From: Agriotes lineatus
Lineage: Eukaryota > Arthropoda > Insecta > Coleoptera > Elateridae
Length of the DNA stretch: 64,000 nucleotides
Direction: 5' to 3'
NCBI GenBank assembly: GCA_940337035.1
Contig: OW679197.1
Location: forward strand, 63,075,903 to 63,139,902
Shown here: piece by piece, positions 12,701 through 23,700 of the stretch
Layout of the letters: every line of letters starts with the position of its first letter
Numbering within the stretch: position 1 is the first letter of the stretch
Notes under the pieces: model-generated
Database searches by the model: none
What the model was told of the DNA's origin: nothing
Seen by the model: the letters and a program-made list of their open reading frames with translations, nothing else
Position numbers and translations under genes: made by a program

Positions 12701-13364
12701 AATACCGTGCCATTTGATATTATTATAAACTTCAGGTATATTATTTACTTCTTGTCTTTATATGTAGATCGTGTTCTTGAACTGTTCGTCTTCTTTCATA
12801 CTCACATACTCTCATACGCTTCCATAATGTACAGGATGCTCTCTATAGATCTCTCTACAAGATTATCAGAAAAAAAACTGCAACACGGTAATGGACGACT
12901 GGGTAATAAAACAAAATCTCTAATAACTGGGTTTCGTTCTTAAGGGCAACAATTCAAAAGAAAAGTCTTGTGTCTAAGCTAATATTTCGGAAAACCGTAT
13001 TCTTTTATCCATGCAAGAAAGTGAAATTAGTACGTTAGAATGGAATAAAGCACTGTTTTATATAAGAAGTTGTAATTTGTTTATTTTTTATTACTCAATA
13101 TACTGTGGTATGAATGAAGCTATGTATTGTTTGAGGCTTTCGCGGTTACTCAAATTATTCTCCTTAGCATAGAATTTCGGCTTAGACCGCGTAGTATTTG
13201 TATATGAACACCCAGCATTTTCTGGCTTAATGTGCCTTGCACCTTGTGAAGTCGAGCAAAAACCCGCGCGATGGCCATGCTCTTTGGTGGCTCGTGTTGT
13301 TTGAGTATCTTGAGAACGAGGATACTTAGGCAGGTTTGGCCGTTTTGCTGTTTGTGCATCCATA

Positions 13365-13411
13365 TTCACTAACGTTTCGCAAGACCTTGCAGCTTGCATC
13401 ATCAGAGTGAA
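13365..13411 (-). ncRNA. Small hammerhead ribozyme motif, left arm
   Basis: Inverted copy of the motif at 13710-13756 with the same core: CTGATGA (complement of 13399-13405), stem II GCAAG/CTTGC, GAAACGTT, and stem I TTCACT/AGTGAA (13406-13411 paired with 13365-13370). No core base differs from the right-arm copy. Confidence 0.65.
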
Positions 13412-13709
13412 AGTCGCACTAAGAACCGAAGGTCGGTGTGGAGCTATTTATAGTCCTCTGTGCCAGGCGCGCGGAGTGGCGTAACGCTGGCGCTGGTTGG
13501 TGGTCCGAGTGCAGCGTAATCCGTGGGGCGTGGCCGTATGACGCAGAGTGGTTGTAACGCTTTAGATCGTGTATCACAGGGGTCCACGTCCGCCCCACGG
13601 ATTACGTTGCACTCGGACGACCAACCAGCGCCAGCGTTACGCCACTCCGCGCGCCTGGCACAGAGGACTATAAATAGCTCCACACCGACCTTCGGTTCTT
13701 AGTGCGACT

Positions 13710-13756
13710 TTCACTCTGATGATGCAAGCTGCAAGGTCTTGCGAAACGTTAGTGAA
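13710..13756 (+). ncRNA. Small hammerhead ribozyme motif, right arm
   Basis: In order: TTCACT (13710-13715), the core CTGATGA (13716-13722), one unpaired T, stem II GCAAG (13724-13728) with loop and CTTGC (13738-13742), the core GAAA (13743-13746), CGTT (13747-13750), and AGTGAA (13751-13756), which pairs perfectly with the leading TTCACT as stem I. Stem III is reduced to almost nothing. That is the known shape of small Penelope-associated hammerheads reported to cleave as dimers. Predicted cleavage falls after 13750. Activity is inferred. Confidence 0.65.
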
Positions 13757-14259
13757 TATGGATGCACAAACAGCAAAACGGCCAAACCTGCCTAAGTATC
13801 CTCGTTCTCAAGATACTCAAACAACACGAGCCACCAAAGAGCATGGCCATCGCGCGAATTTTTGCTCGACTTCACAAGGTGCAAGGCACATTAAGCCAGA
13901 AAATGCTGGGTGTTCATATACAAATACTACGCGGTCTAAGCCGAAATTCTATGCTAAGGATGAATGAAGCTACCTAACGATTGTTTTCAACTACTAACTT
14001 AATGCACTAAGCAAGATATGATTTGCTTATTACTCACTCTGCAAAAAAATGACGTACTAACCTCACTTTTTGCCTTGACAAAGGAATAAAGTTTTCCGAA
14101 CTACTGTCTTAGAGAAAAGAAATTTAATTTGAATTGCTGCCCTGAAGAACAAACCCCAATTATTAACAATTTTATTTTACCAGAAAAGATCGATTTTATT
14201 TTCTAAAATGGTGGAACTGTGAAGTAAGTTGCATTTTATAATTGCACTATTTATATTTA

Positions 14260-14417
14260 CAGGGTCTTCCGATTGCTTTTCACCATGTATCAGTTGTGTT
14301 TCACTTTCAAATGTTTTTCCCTCTTGTCAACACTTGTGCATATTGATAAATGGGAATTTCATCCGACAAACAGTGAAACGCGATTGATACATGGTGAAAA
14401 GCAATCGGAAAACTCTG
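14260..14417. mobile_element. Short MITE with TA target site
   Basis: Terminal inverted repeats of about 35 bp begin CAGGGTCTTCCGATTGC on the left and, inverted, CAGAGTTTTCCGATTGC on the right, followed by TTTTCACCATGTATCA. TA flanks both ends (14258-14259 and 14418-14419). Size 158 bp and no coding capacity. The TA target suggests mobilisation by a Tc1/mariner-type transposase. Confidence 0.75.
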
Positions 14418-14442
14418 TATATATATATATATATATATATAT
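14418..14442. repeat. (TA)n microsatellite
   Basis: About twelve TA units directly abut the right end of the MITE at 14260-14417. The repeat may have grown from the TA target site. Confidence 0.9.
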
Positions 14443-16659
14443 TATTTATTTCATGGAGTTTTATTTTCATTAGTATTACATTTTTGCTATTTTGCATACG
14501 AATTTTCCTCAAAAACTGAGTAACAAGTTGGTGGGTAAGGTTTGAATTGTTATCTATACATTTTTAATTAAATCGTGTTTTAACCAAGCGTGGCTAACCA
14601 ATTTTACTTACTTTTAGCTTTCGCAAACAATTCTTACGTAATATAAAAAAATTGACAATGACGAGAAGAGAAAATGAAACTCTATTAAATGACGAAAAGA
14701 TATACATATAGTGAGCCTTTGGTAAATGACGATTACACTGCAGCTAAATATGGTTTTAATGGTTATACTCTTCAAGGTACAGGCCAGGGGTACATATTTA
14801 CCCTGTATATTTTAAATAAAAATGGAGAAATGCACCATCCAGGTTTAATTCCTTGTTTACTTTGAATTCCTCTGAGTAGCTTCGCGCCCCTTATTTTGTT
14901 TTAAATAATTTTCCAGAAAGTTCCACTCTTTTTTTTAACATGGGGAATAGTTAAAGGTCGTCGTCGATACTCTTAAAAACGAAAGCTAAATATGTTTCAA
15001 AACTTAAAAAAAATTGAATAACGTTAATATTTCCAGTACATCTAAAATTTTGGTAGTAGTATTTTGGAGAAAACTAAAATTTTGTTTTGTCCCAAACGTC
15101 GTATTCTAAAAAGCAAACACGTTTTAGTACTTGAAAAAGATTGCAAGATATTTTAATTGAGTATTAATTGTGTTTTAGTCCCGGATATATTTAAATATTA
15201 GTTCCGCAAATCTTCTGTAACAGAATTAGAGTAAATAAAAATTAAAAAAAAATACCGCGAGGTAACATACTTCAAAATATGTATATTTAAGTAAAAGATT
15301 AATATATTTAATGGCAAAAATATTGTAATGTTCTTAACAGATTCAATTATTTCAAGGACTAAAAATATAAAAATAAGATATTAAAACGATAATATTTTTA
15401 GCAAGATACAGAAAAGAAATAATTTTGTTGCAAACGTTCAAAAACAACTAAATTAACATTCAAAATTCAAAGAGGCAATAATATTTTATTGATTTTAACG
15501 CATTTATAAACATTTTCGAATTTACACATTTACCGACATTTTAAAAACAGAAAATAAACTATTCAAAATAACATTGAGTCTTTTGAAAAATACTATACAA
15601 GATTATTCAATGTCGATGCATATCATTAGGATTTCGAAAATGGTAAGTGATGCCAAATCGGTTAAATTGGCGCAAAGTTGCAGATTCCAATGCCGAATAC
15701 TGTTCAGAAAAGCAAAATTGAAACTAGCAGCCTTAGTTATGTACAAAAACAAAAAAAGGTGTCAAATCTAAAATTAGTTTTGGATCACTCTTTAAAAGAA
15801 TATATTAATAATGTTAAAATCAAACTTTAAATGGTTCGTTTTTTGGGTGTAACTCGAGAAGTGAGACTGCTAGTACAATTCAACTTATTTTTTAAATATT
15901 ATTCAACATTAGAATCTGCCGTTGCTCCAATGTAACCGACCTTATATCTATTACCGTTTTCTTAACCCCAATGATGACCCTTGAAACTGAATAACCCTGT
16001 TTACATGGCAGGAGAGAACTCGGTGCATACCTATGTAGCCCTCAGGCTTCGCTTTTGGGCTTCAAACGTGTATCTTGGAAAAAATCATATATTTCCTTCC
16101 TCTCGTAATGTACTATTTAATTTAGGATAATATTTTAATACTTTTGACAAAGATAGCCACAATATTAACTACATACATATTCTATCACATATAAAAGTTC
16201 TTAGATTCAAAATTAATGTAATGTTTTAAATACGTTCATATTTTCAATATGTTTATAATGTTAAATATAGAAAAACAAAAAAGTGGTTACTAATTTATTG
16301 TGTTTATAATAATAAATTTAAAAGTGGTTTTTGGGTTTGACTATATTTTTCTCTCTTACTGGTACTATTAACTAATATTTAAACATAAATCTCTGAGGAA
16401 TGTCGGTGATATAACTTTTTTGCTGTATTTTTTGTATAAAATTGACTGACGAAAGGCGGCGGCATTTATTGGCACACTAAAATTTTCCTAATCTGTGCTG
16501 AAAGTTTAAGCTACTTGTCCTACTTTAAATGACGAAATATAAGTATAATATTTGTCTCCCTTGAATATTTTTTGTGTATTTCGGTCCTAACCTACGCCTT
16601 GGCCAAAAATGAATATATTGTTACGGTATTTATGTGTATATCTTTTGAATTAATTAAAA
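14443..16659. other. Intergenic, upstream of the large gene
   Basis: AT-rich sequence. No exon, RNA gene or mobile element end was recognised. It contains the promoter region of the gene starting at 16660. I could not identify a TATA box or initiator with confidence among the many AT runs. Confidence 0.4.
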
Positions 16660-17799
16660 ATGCTTAAGACAGATTGTAAAGTAGTCAAAATATTTTGCAT
16701 TGTGCATATTTTAGCTCTGAACACCACTCTCACCGATTTAGAGTTGTTTGAATACTGGAATGGGGATTTAGGAAAACCGGAAGTAATTCTAGTGGTCGCT
16801 TCTTCCGGATCCAGTCCGGATCTACTGTGGTTCAAAGTCAACGAGCACTACTTGGTAACTCATTAATCAACATTGTAATTCCCAGTGCGACATGTCTAAA
16901 TTGCAGGAACATTTTTGGACATGGCACGTGCACAAAAACGTCTCCCATTTGCGCTACTTTAAATTAGAAGACGATAAACGCAGACTGTTAATTGTGAACC
17001 AGGCTGAACGTAACAGCACTGCGGATGTATACGAATTTTTCTTACACGCTTCAGGCCAGGACTTTTGGTAGGTTAATTAGCGTCGCCGGTTGTAAATTAC
17101 TAATGGGAAATACTTTGCAGGCTTTCTCAAACTCTGCGACTTTTTTCCTCGACCAATAAGTCGGCGATCAACACTTACGGCCCCGACGTCTACTTATCGC
17201 TACCTCAGAAGGATGTAAATGCCGTCCTGGTTTTTAAATTTATAGAAAATCGTTTCCAATTGCATCAAAACCTAAGCAGCGACGATGTGGTGGACCTGTG
17301 CTCCTTCAAAATTGGCTTCAAATCCTTTTTGGCAGTAGGCGGCGCCAGCGCTGGAATTTATAGGTTCACAAAACAGCACATCGTGCCAGAAAAAATCAGA
17401 GGGCTGAACCTTAACGAAGTAGACTTTTGGCTGCCCGTTCCCGTAAAAACCTACCGCGACGAGGTCATTTTAATTTTGCAGCGCTCTGTATATCACGGAT
17501 CCCACAGATCTTTTTTTCTGGAGGTCGTGCTTTACGACGGTGAAAAATTCGTAGCTCACGAAGAAGTCCCTTGCGCCTTTTATGGAGAGGTCGAAAACGG
17601 GTTAGCCTGCATGGTGGATGAAGAAGGAGATGGAGGATTATCCGGCGCTGCTGTTTTGTCTTTGGGGAGCATTTTGGGCGTTTTAGTTCCCCATAAAGAG
17701 AGTTCAGGGCTGTTTATGATACGCACGGCTATGAAAAAGCTCAAGAGCCCAGTCGAGTTGGAAATAGAAAAGCTGGTGGAAACTCGGAAAAAATTGCAG
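16660..17799 (+). CDS. Large gene, exons 1-3: signal peptide and N-terminal EAR-like repeats (residues 1-345)
   Basis: ATG at 16660 is followed by a hydrophobic stretch (VVKIFCIVHILAL), a good signal peptide. Repeating beta-strand units follow, each with a hydrophobic strand and an aromatic-rich turn: VILVVASSGSSPDLLWFK, RLLIVNQAERNSTADVYEF, DVNAVLVFKFIENRFQLHQ, SFLAVGGASAGIYRF. The pattern matches EAR/EPTP-type repeats thought to form a seven-bladed propeller. The block ends in a helical segment (PVELEIEKLVETRKKLQ). That helix continues without a break into exon 4 (EMITDQQTRIEAIQMRL), which is what identifies the splice across 10.9 kb. Introns 1 and 2 are 52 and 53 bp. The donor at 17800 is GTCTTT, weak but in phase. 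Confidence 0.85.
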
Positions 17800-20700
17800 G
17801 TCTTTAGTTTTATTATTTAGGTATAAAAAATTATTTGTGCATTTGATAAAATGCCAGCGAAACCAAACGTTAAAAGTAGAATATATAAACCAATAACAAT
17901 GTAAATATGACTTCGAAAGTTGTTTCAAATATAGCAAAAATATGGTACATCATATCAGCAGACGAAATCGACATTTCACTTTATTGTGACAGTCACGAAG
18001 GCATTTGACTAAAGCTTTCACTTTTTTAACCTTTATATGGGGAAACACATTTGCATTTATTAATCATGAACTTGCAAAGCAACTTACTATATTACAGTTT
18101 TATTCAAATATTTAGTTTGGGAATTTCTATAAACAAAGTGAGGCAACCCTAGCGATATTTGCATATATTTTTGATACTGTTAGCTATAACAAAAATAGTT
18201 TATCACAAACTGTAATGAGACTTACTACACTATAATTCTGTACAGTAAATTGTTTTTCTCACGGCCCCTGGTTGATCAGTGCCGACATCTTGAATTTTTT
18301 TGAATGGTACGGATACTTTTTTTTGAAAATTCTGATTACCTGATTAATTCTCTTTATGAATTTACAAAAGAATCCTAGTGGTGGATAGAAAAAATCTTCA
18401 GTAAAATACAATAAATGTAACGTAAAAGCAGGATTTTTTGCTAATAATTTCTGTAGAAATTAACCAAGTAGGCGTTGACTGTTTGAAAACAAGGAACAAA
18501 AACGAATTAAAACAGTTCTAGCTACTATAAAATTGTCACAATAGTAAATTCAGATTTTTTTATTAATCCTAACTACTTATTTAAAAAAAAAAATGCGGTC
18601 AACGCTATGGTTTTTGAATGCATTCAATTAAAAAGGGAATCAGAATAGACAAAAAAGGTACCTGAGCTATTCAAAAAAATCTAAGATTGTGGCGCTGATA
18701 AAGTGTGCCGCGAAAAAAACAATCAACAACACAGACCTGTAGAGCAGTAAGTCGTATTAAAGTTTTGTAATGATTTTTTTTGCTATAGCTAATGGTATCA
18801 AAAATATATGCAAATATCGCTAGTATTGCCTGACTCTGCACATATCGATCAGCTTATAATTAAATAAAGTATGATCAACAATTATTTTCATCTAGGAATT
18901 ATTATAAAATAATTTAGGAATGCAACTACATTTACACTTAAATATAAAATTTGACATTTGATTTTTAAGTGACTTATAGTTGCATTTATAAATTAGGAAC
19001 TAGTCCATAGCCATACTAGATGAAAATAAGTTTTGATCATACTATACAATAGCAATGAGGTAGCATGAACAAAACATAGAATACTTAATAAACATACAAA
19101 TGATATTTTAGTAGGTCTGACGCTGATGTTAATTATAAGTGGCATTATATCGTCAAATTCTGCACAAATTTCAACCTTTTATATTTAAAAAATGTGTAAA
19201 GGGGTTACACGGAACAACAATTTAAAAAAATAGTCTGCTGGGATTCGAACTCCGCGCTTCCAGGCGAATATTTCGAGCCCAGTTTCTAGTCCTCCGCTCG
19301 GATCCATTACTTGCAACCGCTTGAACAACTGAGCCACGACCGTGTTCGAGTCTCTGCTGCCTTATAAACCACCATACTATTCTGTCCCATTTTTTATGTT
19401 TACTCTGTATCTAATAGGTCTCATGTTCGGCAATGATAAAGGCTGAGCTATATGCAAATTGTTACTTTTATCTATTTCTCAGTTGAAGCAAAACTAAACA
19501 AAATTTTATTTTTTACGGTGTTCCTGTATATATTTCTCCGAAAATTTCCCGGTTTTATGCCAGGTAGACGTATAATCTGGATGCAAAATATCGTCTTACT
19601 CCATCATATAGTTTTTGAGTTATGTCGCCAACAGACTGACAGACGGAATTAAGAAAACCTCTTTTTCGTCATCTAGGGACCCTGAAACGTGAAGATCTGA
19701 AGAAATCTCAGATGGTGATTTTTTCGCTTCTCATCATTTTTACTTCCCTCGTCTAAAAGACGAAGGAAACGGCTGTTTTTGTTACGTCACGCGCCTCAAG
19801 AATTGGCAGTGGCGTACACGGATACAAGTGAACTCATCGCGTATCCTATCAACAACTAAACCCCCTGGTAACAGAACGCCTATTTAAGAACGTGCCGTTG
19901 CTACGTAACCATGGCCCATCGGGATAATCGCCAAACCACTGCGCACCCTGGCAATGATGACGTGCCTGTCCCTATCTTACGTTGGGCGGACTCTATGGTT
20001 GAAGGCAATTTTTTTTTGTTTTTTTTTTTTATAAAGAACTGGTTCATAACATTCATTGTACTAGCTAAACGGAGTGATGCTCAGTGTCGAAGTATTCTTG
20101 GAAAGCACCGAAGGGCGACTTTCTTGGGTGGGGGGTACCGTATATTTTTTCTTGCACTTATTTTTATGTAGGACAATTGTTTTTAAATTTTCAACATTCT
20201 TTTCTCTGCAATTCTAGCTGAGATTTTCAATTTGTGTATGTATAAAATTCGATAAAATATTTCAAATAGAATTATAAATTTTACACCCCAATTTTTTAAA
20301 GTTTTGAGTTTTTTACTTTCGAATTTTGGAAAAATTGACCTTCCAATTTTTTGCTTGGAAGGGTTATAGAGCTACTTCAGCACTATTGCTTAATATAAAA
20401 TCTTTGTTAATTCTAGAAGCTAGAACCCAATACCTTGCATAAATTGTAGACTGTAAAATGAGAACGTCTGTAATTCTAGAACGGAAATAGTATATTACGC
20501 AGCAAGTGTTGCTTATACTATTACATAAGAAATATGAGATGTTAATTTTTTATATAAAAGTGACACTAAATGTCAAAAAATAACCAAGCTGAGCAGAACC
20601 GTTTCTATGTACTAAAATGCAATAAGCAGCTTCAGTTGATGTTATGCGTTTGGCACTACTGTAAGTCTATGTCAAATTTGTAGTTAGCAGATTAGATTTT

Positions 20701-23700
20701 GCGTCAGTCTATGTCAAAACTGACGTAAAACCTAACCTGCTAACCTCGAATGTGACATAGACTTACAGTGCCACCAACAATACACTTCAGTACTGCTAAA
20801 CGTAAAATGAATCGCCGTTGCTATACAGCAAAGTGTTGTTAATGTAGAAAAGTACCACCTTTCTAAACGATTTTGAATGTAGAGATGTAGTACATTACCA
20901 ATTTGAAATGCGATGAAAGCTAATTTCCTAGCACTAAAATAACGTCAACGTATGGAGCTATAGTAATGTTATAGTATGTTACATACCGAGGTGAAACTTT
21001 TCAACGTGGTATATACACTATTTTATTCACAACCACTTTACTCTAAACAATAATTGGAAAAATGTATTTGACAGTTCTTCAAAACTGAAGTTGAACAATA
21101 GTATCGTGTTTAAAAAAAGCTCATTCGCAGTATGCCATAATCAAATTGAAGTTTTCCATAACTTGATACATACCCATTGAAGCAAATGGACTACGATAAA
21201 TCAGAGAGAACTAAATTACATCTTGATCTTGAGAACTATTTTTCTTAAAATATACAAAACACTTAAAAAAAATTTTTTTTATTGATGGTGATAAATGCAC
21301 TCGTCGTTGTTGTGTAAATGCCATCTTATTTTCCTTTTTACTTGATACAAGTAAACTTAATGCAGTGTAAACTTTTTCCTGTCATAGTGACAGGTGTTTT
21401 CATAAACAAAAAGCAATCTGCCATTTACCTACAGGGATAAGTTAAGACATGACTAGATTTTTTATCTTTCTCTCCAAGCCTTGCCCTAAATGAGTTTTTT
21501 TACATACCGAGGTGGAAAGTGTTGCATTACTGTCGAGAGATCAAGTAGTTTACCGAGACACGAAACGTCGAGGCCAACTTTATTTCGAAACAGGAATGAA
21601 ACTTTCGCCGTGGTATGTATACTATATTACTCATAATCGATTTTTGTTATTATTTATTTAGTTAGCTAAGTTTCAAATTCCCATACCTATTTTTATTGCA
21701 GTTTAGTAAGTCACTTTAACAAAGGGTCCCGGGTGGTGTAGCTTGAACAAGCGTCCACGTTCGATCAGCAGAGTTAAGCAACGCTCTTTCTGGTCAGAAC
21801 TTGGATGGGGGTTCCACGGCTGCTTCTCCTGGCACCTCGTGGTACGGCTGCCACGGAAAAAAGTTGTTCCCGGTTGCCATAATAACATCATGACAGTCGT
21901 TAGTGGGGTTGGAAGTCCACATAAAATGTACAGTGACGCCTATAATCGGCCTAACGGCTGTTGGCGGAGTGCGGAATAAAAAAGGAATCTGTGTGGCTAT
22001 TGCTAGGTAACATGATAAGTTCATTGAAACTGACGTTCAGCTAGCCGGGAAAAACCTTTCCCGGCTAGCTGGAAGTAAAGTAAACGTTGTGAGTTAATAA
22101 TAATACAATGCGGCGAAAATTTGTTGCCATGACAGCAGTCGGGAATGGATTACCTCCCATCGCTGTTATGGTCATCTACTTTCCGCCCGGGATGGGAAGT
22201 AAAAGTTGGTAATGGCTTATTTTCCAATTTTTAAAAGTCAATAGTTTGTATACCAAAGCATTGACGTTTAACTTTTTTATCACGAATGTGGAATCCACAT
22301 GCGGGATAAAAAGGAACTTCAGTACGAGAAATCGTGAAATTACAACATTTTAACCAACTTTTCTAGGTTATTTTGACGTCGGTTGACGTTTATCTGTCGC
22401 CCCGCCACCATTATGACGATTTGGAGGTACTTCACTGCCGATTTAAAAATATGTATTTTATTAGTTAGCGTTTTCATACTCCTCTTATATTTACTATATA
22501 AACTTCAAATTATCTGTAATGGAAATTAAAATATTTATCAATTATAATTAAAAAATCGAGTTTTTTACATTTAAGGTCAGAACCCAGACTTTTAGAACAA
22601 TGGCTCTACTCCATAAAAGAACTTTGCAAAATGTTACTTTGCACTTTGGACTTTTAAATTTTGAAAGGGTTTTGTATTTCATAAAATATTTTAATCAACT
22701 TTGCTAGTTTTCAACTGTCCACTTGCACTTTGCATAATTTTGATGAAATTCTACTTTTTAATTTTTCATAAATATTTTTCATGTAATAAAAATTGATTAA
22801 AAGTTGCAAATCGAAAAGTGAGAAGTTGCAGCTTTGCATTTTAAAAGCAGTTATGGGTGACCCTCCGAATGACGTTATAGAACTGTTACAAGCGGGTTCG
22901 AATTTTGCTTGGGGCACTTCATTTTTTAAATTAGATCTACATAAATCCCATTTCATATCACTATAATAACTATGAAAACAGCGTTAACATTTTGTATCTA
23001 CGACAGTGTGTAAAATTGACTTTTAGATGGCATTTTCAGTTTGTAAAACGACTGTTTAATAACATGTTTTCATTAGTTTACGTCGTCAGTAGCAACTTGT
23101 TTAAAATAATTTCATTAGTCACGTCATCAGTAACAATGTGTTTTAAAATTTTAGACCACGCAAAATTACGACCGGTTGCTAGTAATCCTAATTTACATTT
23201 AAAATATTTGTTTATATTTACCGTGTTTTCGAGATTCTATCCTAGATCAAATATTGTACGATACACATGCGTACAGTATCTTTAGTCATTCGCAGGGCTT
23301 AAAATGCTCTCTCACTCGAGTTAACTCTACCCCACTCGTGACTAAAGATTAGCTTTACGCACTTGTATCGTAAATTACTATTATCTTCATCGGTGTTGTT
23401 ATAGATATTAACGATACAAGTTTGATTATGAGCATCTTAACGAAACGAGTTTGATTGCCAAAACGAGGCGGTGAGCCGAGTTTTGCGGCAATCAAACGAG
23501 TTTCGTTGTGTGCCATAAGCAAACGTGTATTGTTCAATATTTTATCTTCATCAATAAACTCTGGTTCACTGTATAAAAAGAGTGCGGTAATATTCATTAC
23601 CGCACTGAGTGCGGTAATATTTGTCCATTACCGCACTGAGTGCGGTAATATCCATTACCGCACTCAGTGCGGTAATGAAGCTCTTAACGATACTAAAATT

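Larger units (their letters stand above)
13161..13960. mobile_element. Large inverted repeat, probable Penelope-like element ends
   Basis: Two arms of about 370-375 bp (13161-13530 and about 13590-13960) are near-identical in opposite orientation around a loop of about 55 bp. Each arm contains the same open frame, starting MMQAARSCETLVNMDAQTAK, which I read as incidental rather than a gene. Each arm also has a hammerhead-ribozyme core reading outward. That ribozyme type is known from Penelope-like retroelements, so two inverted element ends (pLTRs) are the likeliest origin. The 13-mer ATGAATGAAGCTA occurs in direct orientation at 13110-13122 and 13960-13972, a possible target duplication. The arms are more GC-rich than the flanks. 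Confidence 0.65.

Noticed and set aside
13091..13402. Open frame of 103 codons on the minus strand (and its mirror at 13719-13967)
   Set aside because: Both are the two arms of one inverted repeat. They cover the hammerhead motif, have no domain, and the two frames differ only where the arms differ.
21540..21575. CGAGACACGAAACGTCG, considered as another hammerhead
   Set aside because: There is no CUGANGA core upstream and no stem II.
22855..22925. Sequence with GGGTTCGAATTTTGC, considered as a tRNA gene
   Set aside because: Only the B-box-like part is present. No A box at the right distance and no acceptor stem.
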